Below, one piece after another: positions 8,784-17,334 of a stretch of 64,000 bases of DNA; positions within the stretch are counted from its first letter, which is position 1; every line of letters starts with the position of its first letter. This DNA comes from Flavobacterium saliperosum. GTDB taxonomy: Bacteria > Bacteroidota > Bacteroidia > Flavobacteriales > Flavobacteriaceae. A program made the translations under genes and the position numbers. The stretch covers positions 193,424 to 257,423 of the forward strand of contig NZ_FMTY01000003.1 in the NCBI RefSeq assembly GCF_900100625.1, in the 5' to 3' direction. The notes below the pieces were generated by a model, which saw only the letters and a program-made list of their open reading frames with translations, had not been told where the DNA came from and searched no databases.

Positions 8784-9765
8784 GCTTTCCGGGAAAGACA
8801 TAAACGTTACAACGATTGAAACTTTAGGAGCGTCGCTTACCCATGAAGGTTATAGTGTGTTTTATGCATCTGAAAAGCGAAATCCACTGCTTCGAATGAC
8901 CGACATGCTTTGGATGACCTTTCGTTTGCGAAAGCAAACGGATTATGTACTGATTGACACCTACAGTACTTCCGGTTTCTGGTTTGCTTTTTTGGTGAGT
9001 CAATTGTGCCGGGTTTTAAATAAGCACTATATTCCTATTTTGCACGGCGGTAATCTTCCTAATCGATTGCAAAACAATCCAACACTTTGCAGGATGGTGT
9101 TTGGACATGCATACCGAAATGTGGCTCCGTCCCATTATCTGTTGGAAGCTTTCAGAAGATTTGGTTTCACCAATCTGGTTTTCATACCCAATACCATAGA
9201 AATAGACCGTTATCCTTATTTGGAACGCAAAGAATTCCGACCTAAACTTTTATGGGTGCGCGCCTTTGATCAGATTTATAATCCGAAAATGGCAGTTACG
9301 GTTTTAAACGAACTTCAAAAAAGGTATCCCGATGCCCAACTTTGTATGGTGGGGCCGGATAGGGATGGGAGTATGGAGCACTGTAAAGACTATGCTTTGG
9401 AAAATAAAGTGACTGTTCGTTTTACGGGCCGACTCCCCAAAGAAGCATGGATTGCCTTGGCAGCGGAATATGATATTTTTATCAATACCACCCATTTTGA
9501 CAATACCCCGGTAAGTGTTATGGAAGCCATGGCTTTGGGTTTGCCGGTAGTTACAACTAATGTGGGCGGGATTCCTTTTTTACTTAAAGACAGGGAAGAA
9601 GCTCTGTTAGTGGATGACGGCGATGGGGAAGGGATGGTTAAAGCAATTTGTACATTGATGGAAAACCCAGTGTTGACTCAAAGGTTAGTTCAGAATGCCA
9701 GAAGGAAAGCCGAGTCTTGGGACTGGGAAGTTGTGAAAGGGTTGTGGGCTGATTTGTTTCGATAG
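8749..9765 (+). CDS. Glycosyltransferase family 4
   Basis: 338 residues, starting 35 bases inside the membrane-protein gene. NLLYIGNKLSGKDINVTTIE is the acceptor-side start, LHGGNLP and PSHYLLEAFRRFGF follow, and the donor half has LWVRAFDQIYNPKMAV and DNTPVSVME with AMALGLPVVTTNVGG. The first Glu of EX7E is replaced by Asp (D251, with E259 retained), a known variation. It is the last glycosyltransferase before a 327-bp repeat-bearing gap that precedes the initiating transferase gene. The stop codon lies within the first unit of a 7-nt tandem repeat. Confidence 0.85.
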   Translation: MPLKNLLYIGNKLSGKDINVTTIETLGASLTHEGYSVFYASEKRNPLLRMTDMLWMTFRLRKQTDYVLIDTYSTSGFWFAFLVSQLCRVLNKHYIPILHGGNLPNRLQNNPTLCRMVFGHAYRNVAPSHYLLEAFRRFGFTNLVFIPNTIEIDRYPYLERKEFRPKLLWVRAFDQIYNPKMAVTVLNELQKRYPDAQLCMVGPDRDGSMEHCKDYALENKVTVRFTGRLPKEAWIALAAEYDIFINTTHFDNTPVSVMEAMALGLPVVTTNVGGIPFLLKDREEALLVDDGDGEGMVKAICTLMENPVLTQRLVQNARRKAESWDWEVVKGLWADLFR

Positions 9766-9803
9766 CAGATAGCAGATAGCAGATGGCAGATGGCAGATGG
9801 CAG
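9764..9803 (+). repeat. 7-nt tandem repeat, consensus RGCAGAT (about 5.7 copies)
   Basis: Three units AGCAGAT, two units GGCAGAT and a partial unit run head to tail, starting in the stop codon of the glycosyltransferase gene. The same heptamer family appears after three other + strand genes (11510, 15809, 21413). It is neither coding nor a hairpin. It resembles the short heptameric tandem repeats described in other bacteria, but its function is unknown. Confidence 0.9.
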
Positions 9804-10092
9804 TGTTAAGTAGTCAGCGTTAAGTTCTGGATGAATGTTTTTTGGAGTGAATCGTTTGTTTTTTTTGTTTGAGATCCTTCCTTCGTCAGGATGACATTAG
9901 ATTCTTCGACAGGCTCTGGATGACAGGTGTCCGATTGCAGGTCAGGTGTCCGATTGCATAAGTCGGTGTTAGACGCACATTTTCAGTATGTTGAGGATGT
10001 AGAATTCAACTTTTTTTATTATTTTGTTATTTCTTTTTTGCTAGTGTGTTTTTCTGTAATAATTTGTTATTTTGCACAATAATGATTTATTG
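9766..10092. other. Gene-free 327-bp stretch built of short repeats
   Basis: After the heptamer array come two degenerate copies of a unit with the core TTCGACAGGCTCTGGATGAC (9872-9895 as CTTCGTCAGGATGAC and 9899-9926), then a 16-bp direct repeat CAGGTGTCCGATTGCA at 9924-9939 and 9943-9958. The rest is AT-rich and leads into the next gene. I see no open frame of note. A TAnnTTTG-like string before the next gene is one base short, so no promoter is claimed. Confidence 0.7.
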
Positions 10093-11478
10093 ATGACGAA
10101 CAGGAAAAAAATACATTTTGAAATCTCGGAACGCAAGATTCTGCTTCGTGTTTTTGACGTGTTGTTGGTGCTGGCCGCGCTTTACTTTCTCAGTAATTGC
10201 TTTCAGTTCGATTATTTTCGTTTTTCCATTCACAATTATTACTGGACATTTGTTTTGGCTTTTTATCTGCTTTTGTTCGGTACTGTTTTTGAAATGTACA
10301 ATCTGCAGGTAGCCGGAAATCAGTTTCAAATCATTAAAAGCATCATTCTTACGACCACCACTACGGTTTCAGTTTATCTTTTAACCCCTATACTTACCCC
10401 TTCGTTGCCTAAAAACCGTTTGCAGATCGTATTCTTTTATGTTACAATCCTTGGGATTCTTTTTTTATGGCGAATGGTTTATCAGAAGTTTCTGGCTTCG
10501 CACCGTTTTTATAAGAAAGTACTTTTTCTGGCCGATGATAAAACGGTGGACAGTTTGGTGGCCGAACTTGAAAAAGCAGATCCCAATTACAAAGTGATGG
10601 GGTATCTGAGTACGAAAGAGTCACTTAAGAAAAAAGTACAACTTACCAAAGTAACCCTCGATTCCCTTGAGGATTTTATAAGGAAGCATTCGGTTTCCGA
10701 AATCGTAATTGCCAACAAATCCACCGATGAGGTTCCTGTTGAGGTATACGATAAGCTTTTGTCTTTTCTGGAAAAAGGAATTATAATCCGTGAATATTCT
10801 CAGGTATACGAAACCAGTACGTATCGTCTTGCGGTACAATTTTCTGAAAAAGATTTCTACAAGTATTTTCCTTTCAGCCGAAGCAACCAGAATAAATTGT
10901 ATCTGTATGCCATTCGTCTTTTCGACATTGTCGTTTCTGTAATCGGTTTGTTGGTAGGTGTTTTGTTTTTACCATTGCTTTTTATCGGAAACCTGTTGGG
11001 CAATAAGGGGCCGTTATTTTACACACAGGAACGTGTGGGGAAAAACGGTATTCCATTTAAAATCTATAAATTCCGCTCGATGGTAACCAACGCAGAAGCC
11101 AATGGCGCTGTTTTTGCCGCTGCCAATGACAGCAGGGTCACTCCTTTCGGTAAGTTCCTCAGGAAATCCAGAATCGATGAATTTCCACAGTTCATTAATA
11201 TTCTGAAAGGGGATATGGCAGTAATCGGACCTCGACCGGAGCGTCCTGTTTTTGTGCAGCAAATTGCGGAAATCATGCCTTTTTACCAAACCCGCCATGT
11301 GATTAAACCCGGACTTACCGGTTGGGCACAGGTAAAGCACGCTTACGGCGAAACCATTGACGATAGTTTGATTAAACTGCAGTACGACTTGTACTATATC
11401 AAACACCGAAGCTTGTTTCTGGATGTGAATATCATCGTAAAGACACTTAGTACAGTGTTGTTTTTTAGGGGACAGTAG
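10093..11478 (+). CDS. Polyprenyl glycosylphosphotransferase (WcaJ-type initiating sugar transferase)
   Basis: 461 residues from ATG 10093 (MTNRKKIHFEISERK); a TTG 21 bases earlier is possible but unnecessary. Four N-terminal transmembrane segments are followed by a CoA-binding-like domain (about residues 135-260), a fifth hydrophobic segment and the catalytic bacterial sugar transferase domain with ERVGKNGIPFKIYKFRSM, SRIDEFPQF, MAVIGPRPERP and PGLTGWAQV. These enzymes move a sugar phosphate from a nucleotide sugar to undecaprenyl phosphate and so start repeat-unit synthesis. Its place at the end of the cluster, separated by a repeat-rich gap, means it may have its own promoter. Confidence 0.93.
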   Translation: MTNRKKIHFEISERKILLRVFDVLLVLAALYFLSNCFQFDYFRFSIHNYYWTFVLAFYLLLFGTVFEMYNLQVAGNQFQIIKSIILTTTTTVSVYLLTPILTPSLPKNRLQIVFFYVTILGILFLWRMVYQKFLASHRFYKKVLFLADDKTVDSLVAELEKADPNYKVMGYLSTKESLKKKVQLTKVTLDSLEDFIRKHSVSEIVIANKSTDEVPVEVYDKLLSFLEKGIIIREYSQVYETSTYRLAVQFSEKDFYKYFPFSRSNQNKLYLYAIRLFDIVVSVIGLLVGVLFLPLLFIGNLLGNKGPLFYTQERVGKNGIPFKIYKFRSMVTNAEANGAVFAAANDSRVTPFGKFLRKSRIDEFPQFINILKGDMAVIGPRPERPVFVQQIAEIMPFYQTRHVIKPGLTGWAQVKHAYGETIDDSLIKLQYDLYYIKHRSLFLDVNIIVKTLSTVLFFRGQ

Positions 11479-11492
11479 TGTTTAGGTAGCAG

Positions 11493-11510
11493 TCCCGATA
11501 GCTATCGGGA
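11493..11510. repeat. Palindrome TCCCGATAGCTATCGGGA
   Basis: A perfect 18-bp palindrome 14 bases after the sugar-transferase stop. It is bordered by AGCAG on the left and GCAGATAGCAG on the right, as if it had interrupted a heptamer array. The identical palindrome recurs at 23685-23702. It could form a hairpin in RNA, but there is no T-run, so it is not a typical terminator. Confidence 0.9.
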
Positions 11511-11663
11511 GCAGATAGCAGAAAGCTGTAATCGGGGTTAGTGTTCAGTAATCAGTTTCAGGGATTTTTTGGAGCGTCCCGGTAGGTTCGGCTATTTTTG
11601 ATTGTGATTCTTCGATTGGTTCAAGATGACAGAGTAGGTCCTTCGACAGGCGCAGGATGACAG
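11510..11663 (+). repeat. Degenerate intergenic repeat unit (RGCAGAW heptamers plus GGATGACAG copies)
   Basis: Two heptamers (AGCAGAT, AGCAGAA) are followed by GCGTCCCGGTAGGTTCGG at about 11574, which looks like the palindrome context of 23683-23711 with the palindrome deleted. Then come two units ending in AGATGACAG (about 11606-11633) and CAGGATGACAG (11638-11663). The order heptamer then GGATGACAG is the same as at 9764-9926. No coding potential is seen. Confidence 0.75.
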
Positions 11664-11696
11664 TGGCGGTTCGGAATTACCTTAATCAACTGTTGG

Positions 11697-12833
11697 TTAG
11701 TTCTTAAGCGCTTCTTTGCGTACTTTCCATAGTGCCGTAAGACAGGTTGCTACAAACGGTACCATCATTATCAAGTGGGCTTTGTTTAGCATGTACATCG
11801 TGTAAACGGCTATCAGTCCGAAACTCAACATCACTAAACGGTTTGTCCAAAGCGTATTTTTTCTTAAAGCCAAGAAAACCAAAGCAAGGTAAAGTGGACT
11901 CAAAACCAACACATTGTAGTTCCATAATACTTCCTGATGGAACGAATACAATCCGACCAATGTAAAGAAAAGCCCCAATAACCCTATGATTGTTAAGTAA
12001 GTCAAAGCTATGACACGTTTCTTAAAAGCAAGGAAAGCAATACTGAGCATGACAAGTGCAAAGGTGTAATAGTTGTTCCAAAGGGATTTCTCGGTTTTTA
12101 CATTCTGACTTTTGAATACCGTAATGGTACTGTCAGATAATGGTTTTCCGTTTATTTTTGTTTTTTCAATTCCCTGCAACAGTTCTATGGGAAGGAATAA
12201 TTGGTCGGATTGGCGGTCTGTCTTTGCGCCGAAAATTAAATTGATTCCGAGATTTTCATAAAATTTATCGGTTTGGTAATCGTATAAAATCTGACGGTAA
12301 TTTTTCTGCGTATCAGGTACTTCTGTAGAAATAGGTTGGGTCAAAACGTTATTAATCACATCCCGAACCATAGTGGTACAATTCCGGTCGATGAATTTAT
12401 AAGTGTAAAAACGTTTTTCTGAGGCAAGTACGCTGTTTAATTCGGTAAAAATCTTTTGTTTTTGTTCGTGGGTCAGGTTCAGTTTTTGTTCAAAAATATC
12501 CCGGTTGTCATACACGTAGCTGTAGTTGAATTCTTGAAAGCTGCTGGTGCTCACGAAGTATTCCAAATCGCCTTTGACAAATTTTCCGTAAAAATTGGGC
12601 GTACTGAAATCGAATGCGCCATAATTGTAAACCACATCGATTTGGTTGATTGGGTCGTTAATGCGTAAGGCCGTATGCCCGTATAAGGAGTACAGTTCTT
12701 CTCCTGTTCCGCAGGTGAGCAGACTGATTTGTGCTTTTTCGGACAGGCTTTGTGTTTGTGATTGCGCTGTATTTCCGATGCAAATCGCAATCAGCAGCAG
12801 TAATGATTGTAGGAAAGCAAAACGTGGTGTCAT
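11697..12833 (-). CDS. DUF4105 (Lnb N-terminal-like) periplasmic/membrane protein
   Basis: 378 residues with an N-terminal signal sequence ending near SQTQ. The domain begins with LTCGTGEELYSLYGHTALRI, includes YNYGAFDF and the pair DRNCTTM, which fits the Lnb N-terminal periplasmic domain (DUF4105): conserved Cys, His and Asn suggest a papain-like fold. After about residue 255 there are four or five transmembrane helices. Substrate unknown. It is coupled to the PorV/PorQ-like gene, whose stop overlaps this start by one base, so the two are co-transcribed. Confidence 0.8.
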   Translation of the reverse strand: MTPRFAFLQSLLLLIAICIGNTAQSQTQSLSEKAQISLLTCGTGEELYSLYGHTALRINDPINQIDVVYNYGAFDFSTPNFYGKFVKGDLEYFVSTSSFQEFNYSYVYDNRDIFEQKLNLTHEQKQKIFTELNSVLASEKRFYTYKFIDRNCTTMVRDVINNVLTQPISTEVPDTQKNYRQILYDYQTDKFYENLGINLIFGAKTDRQSDQLFLPIELLQGIEKTKINGKPLSDSTITVFKSQNVKTEKSLWNNYYTFALVMLSIAFLAFKKRVIALTYLTIIGLLGLFFTLVGLYSFHQEVLWNYNVLVLSPLYLALVFLALRKNTLWTNRLVMLSFGLIAVYTMYMLNKAHLIMMVPFVATCLTALWKVRKEALKN

Positions 12834-13909
12834 TATCTGAAAATGCCTAAATCGACTTTAAGAGAAAAAATATTTGAGTACAAAGCGGCACTCTGGTCAC
12901 CAATATCGGTAAGTGCATAATCTACCTGAATGCCTTTGTATTTGAATCCGATACCGATGTTGGGCTGGAAACTTAAGCTTTTGGAGTTGTCGATTTCCGT
13001 GATGTTCTGAAAATTCCCCACTCCGGCACGCAGAAAAACCAGGTCGATGTACCCGGCTTCAAAACCGATGGCCGGATCGATACTCACCACGTCTGTGGAA
13101 ATGATGTCGTTGGTTTTTGCGAACTGCATGTTTAAGTTGGCCGCTGTTACAAGGCTGTAATCGTGGCGAATAAGGAACTTTTTGGACATTCCGAATTGGG
13201 CTTTTGGCAACGTGATTTCCGAAGTTTCGGGTGCTTCCTGGTTTTCGCCCGGAACGGCATCTTTAATTTTTTGATATTCATCTTCATCAATGGCCCAAAC
13301 GTTATAGGTTGTGGTGATGTCGCGAAGCATTACGCCGAATTTCCATTCGTCTTTGGTTTCGTACTGCAGACCCAAATCAAACCCAAAACCCCAGGAACTG
13401 GCAAATTTACCGATGACCCGACGGATGATTTTTGCATTTACCCCATAATTGAAGCCCTGGACCGGTAAGGCTCTGGCATACGAAACGGTCAGGCCGTAAT
13501 CGGCAGCGGAAAACAAACTGATTCTGTTATAATCGACATTTCCCTGACTGTCTATAAGTTGGGTAGTGTTCAGGATGTCATCCACTCCAAAGCGAATTAA
13601 GGAAACTCCCATTGCGCTTCGGTCGTCTATCGGCATCGCAAAAGCGGCGTAATCGTATTGGGCAATATTGGCAAAATAGCTGGCATGCATCAGTGCGATT
13701 TGCTTGTCTTCCAGTTTTAAAAGACCTGCCGGATTCCAATACCCTGAATTTACATCAGCGGTATGCGACACCACAGCGTTAGACATCCCCAGTGCCGCTG
13801 CGTCCACACCAATACTCATAAACTCATTGGAGTATTTTCTAACGGCTTGAGCGTTAGCAAATAAAGTGGTGAATAAAAGTAGTACTAAGTAGGTCTTCTT
13901 CAAAGCCAT
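12833..13909 (-). CDS. PorV/PorQ family outer-membrane protein
   Basis: 358 residues from the ATG at 13909 (MALKKTYLVLLLFTTLFANA signal peptide); an upstream in-frame ATG at 13948 would put a charged stretch before the signal peptide. The mature N-terminus YSNEFMSIGVDAAALGMSNA followed by SGYWNPAGLL is the hallmark of PorV/PorQ-like, FadL-fold beta-barrels of Bacteroidota, and the protein ends in an alternating pattern with terminal Phe-Arg. PorV proper is the shuttle of type IX secretion; this is a family paralogue whose role cannot be assigned. It is the first gene of a two-gene operon with DUF4105. Confidence 0.8.
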   Translation of the reverse strand: MALKKTYLVLLLFTTLFANAQAVRKYSNEFMSIGVDAAALGMSNAVVSHTADVNSGYWNPAGLLKLEDKQIALMHASYFANIAQYDYAAFAMPIDDRSAMGVSLIRFGVDDILNTTQLIDSQGNVDYNRISLFSAADYGLTVSYARALPVQGFNYGVNAKIIRRVIGKFASSWGFGFDLGLQYETKDEWKFGVMLRDITTTYNVWAIDEDEYQKIKDAVPGENQEAPETSEITLPKAQFGMSKKFLIRHDYSLVTAANLNMQFAKTNDIISTDVVSIDPAIGFEAGYIDLVFLRAGVGNFQNITEIDNSKSLSFQPNIGIGFKYKGIQVDYALTDIGDQSAALYSNIFSLKVDLGIFR

Positions 13910-13991
13910 TTTTTTTACGAATATGAAACGAGTATATGTAAAACTCACAGAAGACAGTCATTTGCATCCGGGTTCTGTTCTATACCTTTGA

Positions 13992-13999
13992 CAAATATA
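13992..13999 (-). promoter_or_regulatory. Candidate -7 box TATATTTG for the PorV/PorQ-like gene
   Basis: Read on the minus strand the sequence is TATATTTG, an exact TAnnTTTG match, 83 bases before the start codon. No TTTG lies 19 bases further upstream, so only the -7 element is supported. Confidence 0.45.
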
Positions 14000-14143
14000 G
14001 TACAATAAGATGAAATGCTCATTAAAAAACATTCTTCCCGACACTGTCAAAAAGCTTTGCTTTGCAGTGCCTGACGGTGAACTACTTTTCAGTAAGAAAT
14101 AAAAACTCAATTAGTAAACTCCATTTTGTATTAACTTATTGTA

Positions 14144-14151
14144 TAACTTTG
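14144..14151 (+). promoter_or_regulatory. Candidate -7 box TAACTTTG for pssA
   Basis: An exact TAnnTTTG match 22 bases before the pssA ATG. A TTTG occurs at 14125-14128, but the 15-base spacer is shorter than the usual 19 or so, so the -33 element is uncertain. Confidence 0.6.
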
Positions 14152-14173
14152 TGTCAGTTTAAAAAGAAACCGT

Positions 14174-14920
14174 ATGTCATTTAAAAAACAGATTCCTAAT
14201 TTTATTACTTTCTTAAATCTTATTGCAGGACTTTTAGCGTTAATACATGCGTTTAACGGTAATTATAATGAAGCCTTTTCATTGGTGTGTCTTGGTATCT
14301 TTTTCGATTTTTGGGATGGTTTTTTTGCCCGGATATTCAATGCGCAGAGTCCTTTGGGTGTTCAGTTGGATTCCTTAGCCGATATGGTTACCAGTGGTGT
14401 GGTTCCGGGTGTGGTGATGTACAAGATGTTGTCTGATATTCAGGAAAATCAAGATATTTACACTTTAACACCGGATACGTATTACATGGCGGTGGTGCCT
14501 TATATTGGGTTTATCATAACGGTGGCTTCCTGCTATCGTTTGGCTAAATTTAATATTGATACCCGTCAGACGGATTCTTTCATCGGGTTACCAACACCGG
14601 CCAATGCCTTGTTAATCATGAGCATTCCTATGATTTTGTTCGCCAATCAGTACGAATGGCTTTCCAATATTTTAAGCAATCCGTATTTCCTTGTAGGATT
14701 GTCCTTTTTGAGCGCTTATTTGTTAAACGCTGAAATTCCTTTGTTCTCATTGAAAGTGAAGTATTTCAGTTGGGATAAGAACAAGCTTCAGGTTTTGTTT
14801 TTAGCGGTTTCGGCGGTTTTGGTGGTACTGTTACAGTATTTGGCGATTCCGATAATTATCCTGTTTTACGTGCTGCTTTCGGTGATAAACAATTCGTTTT
14901 TAAAAAATAAGACCGCTTAG
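14174..14920 (+). CDS. pssA: CDP-diacylglycerol-serine O-phosphatidyltransferase
   Basis: 248 residues, about seven hydrophobic segments. The CDP-alcohol phosphatidyltransferase signature is complete: D48-G49, A52-R53, G62, D66 and D70 (DGFFARIFNAQ then LGVQLDSLAD). The N-terminus IPNFITFLNLIAGLLAL and GLPTPANALLIMS are typical of the phosphatidylserine synthase branch (PssA) rather than PgsA. It makes phosphatidylserine, precursor of phosphatidylethanolamine, from CDP-diacylglycerol and serine in the inner membrane. The lysozyme gene follows four bases after the stop, so the two are probably one transcript. Confidence 0.9.
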   Translation: MSFKKQIPNFITFLNLIAGLLALIHAFNGNYNEAFSLVCLGIFFDFWDGFFARIFNAQSPLGVQLDSLADMVTSGVVPGVVMYKMLSDIQENQDIYTLTPDTYYMAVVPYIGFIITVASCYRLAKFNIDTRQTDSFIGLPTPANALLIMSIPMILFANQYEWLSNILSNPYFLVGLSFLSAYLLNAEIPLFSLKVKYFSWDKNKLQVLFLAVSAVLVVLLQYLAIPIIILFYVLLSVINNSFLKNKTA

Positions 14921-14924
14921 TTTC

Positions 14925-15803
14925 ATGAAGCGCGCTGCTGCGAAGAAAAACACGCCGTTAAAAAGAACCTCCCGCCCGAAATCCAAAAAGACAACCCAAA
15001 CTCCTTTCGGGAAGCTGTTGTTGTATACTTTGGGTATTCTCTTTATTGTGATGCTAATCGGGGGGGTGTACAATTACCGCCACGGTTTGTTGTATTATCT
15101 CGGATTTAAAAGCTATAAAAACACTGCGGAACTTACCGAAGAGGAACGCAAAATTGAAGACATCCGTATTTTTGAAGTCCTGAGTCGCCATGATGCCCAA
15201 TTGGTTGGTTTTGATGTTTCGGAATATCAGGAAAAAATAGAATGGGGCAATATCAATACCATTGAAGAGGAGTTTCCGCTGACTTTTGTTTTTATCCGTG
15301 CCACTGCCGGAAGTAATAAAACGGATTCCCGCTACAAAGAAAACTGGAAAGCGGCTAAAGAACATTATTTTGTTCGCGGGGCTTATCATTACTACCGTCC
15401 GAATGAAAATTCCATTGCTCAGGCAGAAAATTTCATCAGAAATGTAAAGCTGCGAAAAGGCGATTTGCCACCGGTGTTGGATATTGAAAAGTTACCTAAA
15501 AACCAATCGATTGACAGTTTGAAGATAGGTTTACGACGTTGGTTGAAACACGTGGAAAAACATTATAAGGTAAAACCCATCATTTATTCCGGGCAAAGTT
15601 ACTATACCGATTTCCTGAAGGATGAATTCAAAGGCTATCCGTTATGGATTGCCAATTACAATTTTTTTGTGGAACGAATCCGTAAAGACTGGCTGTTTTG
15701 GCAGTTTACCGAGAAAGCACAAATCCATGGTATAAAGGGTATGGTGGATGTGAATGTGTTTAACGGGAATATGGAGGATTTGAAGGCATTGATGATTCAG
15801 TGA
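14925..15803 (+). CDS. Membrane-anchored glycoside hydrolase family 25 (lysozyme)
   Basis: 292 residues: a Lys/Arg-rich cytoplasmic start, one transmembrane helix (about residues 30-48), then a GH25 domain. The catalytic region is recognisable as GFDVSEYQ (D97), FIRATAG, RGAYHYYRP, PVLDIEKL (D186, E188), IYSGQSYY, LWIANYN and FWQFTEKAQI. GH25 enzymes are N-acetylmuramidases cutting the peptidoglycan glycan chain; the anchor places the domain in the periplasm. Co-transcription with pssA suggests a housekeeping envelope role, not a phage lysin. Its stop is followed at once by a short repeat element. Confidence 0.9.
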   Translation: MKRAAAKKNTPLKRTSRPKSKKTTQTPFGKLLLYTLGILFIVMLIGGVYNYRHGLLYYLGFKSYKNTAELTEEERKIEDIRIFEVLSRHDAQLVGFDVSEYQEKIEWGNINTIEEEFPLTFVFIRATAGSNKTDSRYKENWKAAKEHYFVRGAYHYYRPNENSIAQAENFIRNVKLRKGDLPPVLDIEKLPKNQSIDSLKIGLRRWLKHVEKHYKVKPIIYSGQSYYTDFLKDEFKGYPLWIANYNFFVERIRKDWLFWQFTEKAQIHGIKGMVDVNVFNGNMEDLKALMIQ

Positions 15804-15808
15804 TCAGG

Positions 15809-15850
15809 TTGCAGAAAGCAGATGAGATTCCTCCTTTGTCAGGATGATAG
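15809..15850 (+). repeat. Short intergenic repeat unit (two heptamers plus TCAGGATGA)
   Basis: Right after the lysozyme stop are the heptamers TGCAGAA and AGCAGAT, then GATTCCTCCTTTGTCAGGATGA. This is the same order of parts as downstream of the genes ending at 9765 and 11478, only shorter. Confidence 0.7.
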
Positions 15851-15866
15851 GAATTCTTGAAAATGG

Positions 15867-16100
15867 TTACTTTTTGGAAATAAGTGTTGTTACAAATACA
15901 AAGAAAAGAGCCATTCCAAAGAATAGTAAAACCGCTTTGGTATTGGCAAAATTGATGGTCCAGCCCATCCATTCTATTTTTTTGGGAACCATGCCGCGCG
16001 GATCTTCCGGGTTGTAATAGAAAATGCCCCATTTCCAGTTGTTGGGGTCTTTCTGCCATTTATCCAACGTTTCTTTATCAGGAGTTTCAGAATCTTTCAT
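15867..16100 (-). CDS. DUF5808 domain small membrane protein
   Basis: 77 residues. The central motif DPNNWKWGIFYYNPEDPR followed by GWTINFAN matches the DUF5808 family, a short soluble patch that precedes one transmembrane helix (about residues 55-75). Function is unknown. It lies 42 bases downstream of lptB on the same strand and may be the last gene of that operon; it converges on the lysozyme gene. Confidence 0.75.
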   Translation of the reverse strand: MKDSETPDKETLDKWQKDPNNWKWGIFYYNPEDPRGMVPKKIEWMGWTINFANTKAVLLFFGMALFFVFVTTLISKK

Positions 16101-16142
16101 AGCTTTTCGCTTATTGCTTACAGCCTTTAGCTTCCGGCACTA

Positions 16143-16883
16143 TTAAAACTCCAGTTTCTTTTTACGCAATTCGAAATTCTGACCCAAATACACACGACGT
16201 ACCATTTCGTCCTGTACTAATTCTTCCGGTACTCCGGCTTTCAGGATACCTCCTTCAAACATTAGGTACGTTTTGTCGGTAATGGCTAGGGTTTCCTGCA
16301 CGTTATGGTCGGTAATAAGGATTCCGATGTTTTTGTTTTTCAACTGTGCTACGATACGCTGAATGTCTTCCACGGCCACCGGATCCACTCCGGCAAACGG
16401 TTCGTCCAATAAAATGAATTTCGGATCGGTAGCCAAACAACGGGCGATCTCCGTACGACGACGTTCGCCTCCGGAAAGTAAATCCCCGCGATTCGTACGA
16501 ATGTGTTGTAGGCTGAATTCGTCAATCAGCGATTCCATTTTAGCTTCCTGTTCGGCTTTGGATAGGCTGGTAAGTTGCAATACACTTAAAATGTTGTCCT
16601 CAATACTCAACTTTCTGAACACCGACGCTTCCTGAGCCAAATAACCAATTCCGTTTTGTGCGCGTTTGTACATCGGGAAGTCGGTTATGTTCATGTCGTC
16701 CAGGTAGATGTTTCCGGCATTGGGTTTTACCAGGCCTACAATCATGTAAAACGAGGTGGTTTTCCCGGCACCGTTTGGTCCCAGCAATCCCACAATTTCT
16801 CCCTGATTCACTTCTACCGAAACGCCTTTTACCACGCTTCTTCCTTTGTAGGTTTTAACTATATTTTCGGCTCTTAATTTCAT
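16143..16883 (-). CDS. lptB: LPS export ABC transporter ATP-binding protein
   Basis: 246 residues. Walker A GPNGAGKTT (35-43), signature LSGGE (136-140), Walker B ILLDEP (157-162) and the LptB-typical AGVDPVAVEDIQ and LITDHNVQETL are all present, and the length equals the family norm. LptB powers extraction of lipopolysaccharide from the inner membrane together with LptF, LptG and LptC, which are not in this window. It sits in an operon with kpsF/kdsD, which makes the Kdo precursor, so the cluster joins LPS synthesis and transport. Confidence 0.95.
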   Translation of the reverse strand: MKLRAENIVKTYKGRSVVKGVSVEVNQGEIVGLLGPNGAGKTTSFYMIVGLVKPNAGNIYLDDMNITDFPMYKRAQNGIGYLAQEASVFRKLSIEDNILSVLQLTSLSKAEQEAKMESLIDEFSLQHIRTNRGDLLSGGERRRTEIARCLATDPKFILLDEPFAGVDPVAVEDIQRIVAQLKNKNIGILITDHNVQETLAITDKTYLMFEGGILKAGVPEELVQDEMVRRVYLGQNFELRKKKLEF

Positions 16884-16896
16884 TCTTTTTGAGGTG

Positions 16897-16936
16897 CTTA
16901 GTCGCTAAGTTTCTTAGTTACTGAGTATTTTAGTAT
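16897..16936. repeat. 8-nt degenerate tandem repeat (five units)
   Basis: Units CTTAGTCG, CTAAGTTT, CTTAGTTA, CTGAGTAT and TTTAGTAT follow each other in the gap between lptB and the AhpD-like gene. It is a low-complexity array like the heptamers elsewhere, with a different period. No function can be assigned. Confidence 0.6.
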
Positions 16937-16984
16937 TACAAATAAACGAATTACAGTTTATTGCATCAACAAATTAACAAATAA

Positions 16985-17332
16985 TTATTCTTGGTTTTCG
17001 AGTGCTTCCCAAAACTCATATGCTCTTCTTAAATGCGGAATTACTATGGTTCCGCCCACTAATGTGGCAATTCCCATGGCTTCCATCATTTCTTCTTTGG
17101 TGATTCCGTTTTTGTAGGCCGTTTCCAGATGGTATTTGATACAGTCGTCGCAACGCAAAACGGCCGAAGCCACCAATCCTAACAATTCTTTGGTTTTTAC
17201 ATCCAAAGCGCCTTCCATGTAGGCATTCGTGTCCAGATTGAAAATGCGTTTTACGATTTTGTTGTTATCGTTTAGTAACTTTTCGTTCATTTTGGAACGG
17301 TAGTCGTTGAATTCTTTTACGATGTCTGACAT
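16985..17332 (-). CDS. Carboxymuconolactone decarboxylase/AhpD-like protein
   Basis: 115 residues. C61-x-x-C64 (in RCDDCIKYH) plus H68 form the redox-active site of AhpD-like members of the family; GLVASAVLRCDDCIKYHLE and ATLVGGTIVIPH are family-like. Members with this CxxC act in peroxide detoxification; the catalytic role here is inferred only from the motif. It starts two bases after the tatC stop and precedes lptB by about 100 bases, so it belongs to the kpsF-tatC operon. Confidence 0.85.
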   Translation of the reverse strand: MSDIVKEFNDYRSKMNEKLLNDNNKIVKRIFNLDTNAYMEGALDVKTKELLGLVASAVLRCDDCIKYHLETAYKNGITKEEMMEAMGIATLVGGTIVIPHLRRAYEFWEALENQE

Positions 17333-17334
17333 AA

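Noticed and set aside
9764-9803. Short direct repeats considered as a CRISPR array
   Set aside because: Units are 7 nt, without spacers; no cas genes are in the window.
14925-15803. GH25 gene as a phage endolysin
   Set aside because: It has an N-terminal transmembrane anchor, sits in a unit with pssA, and there are no phage genes around.
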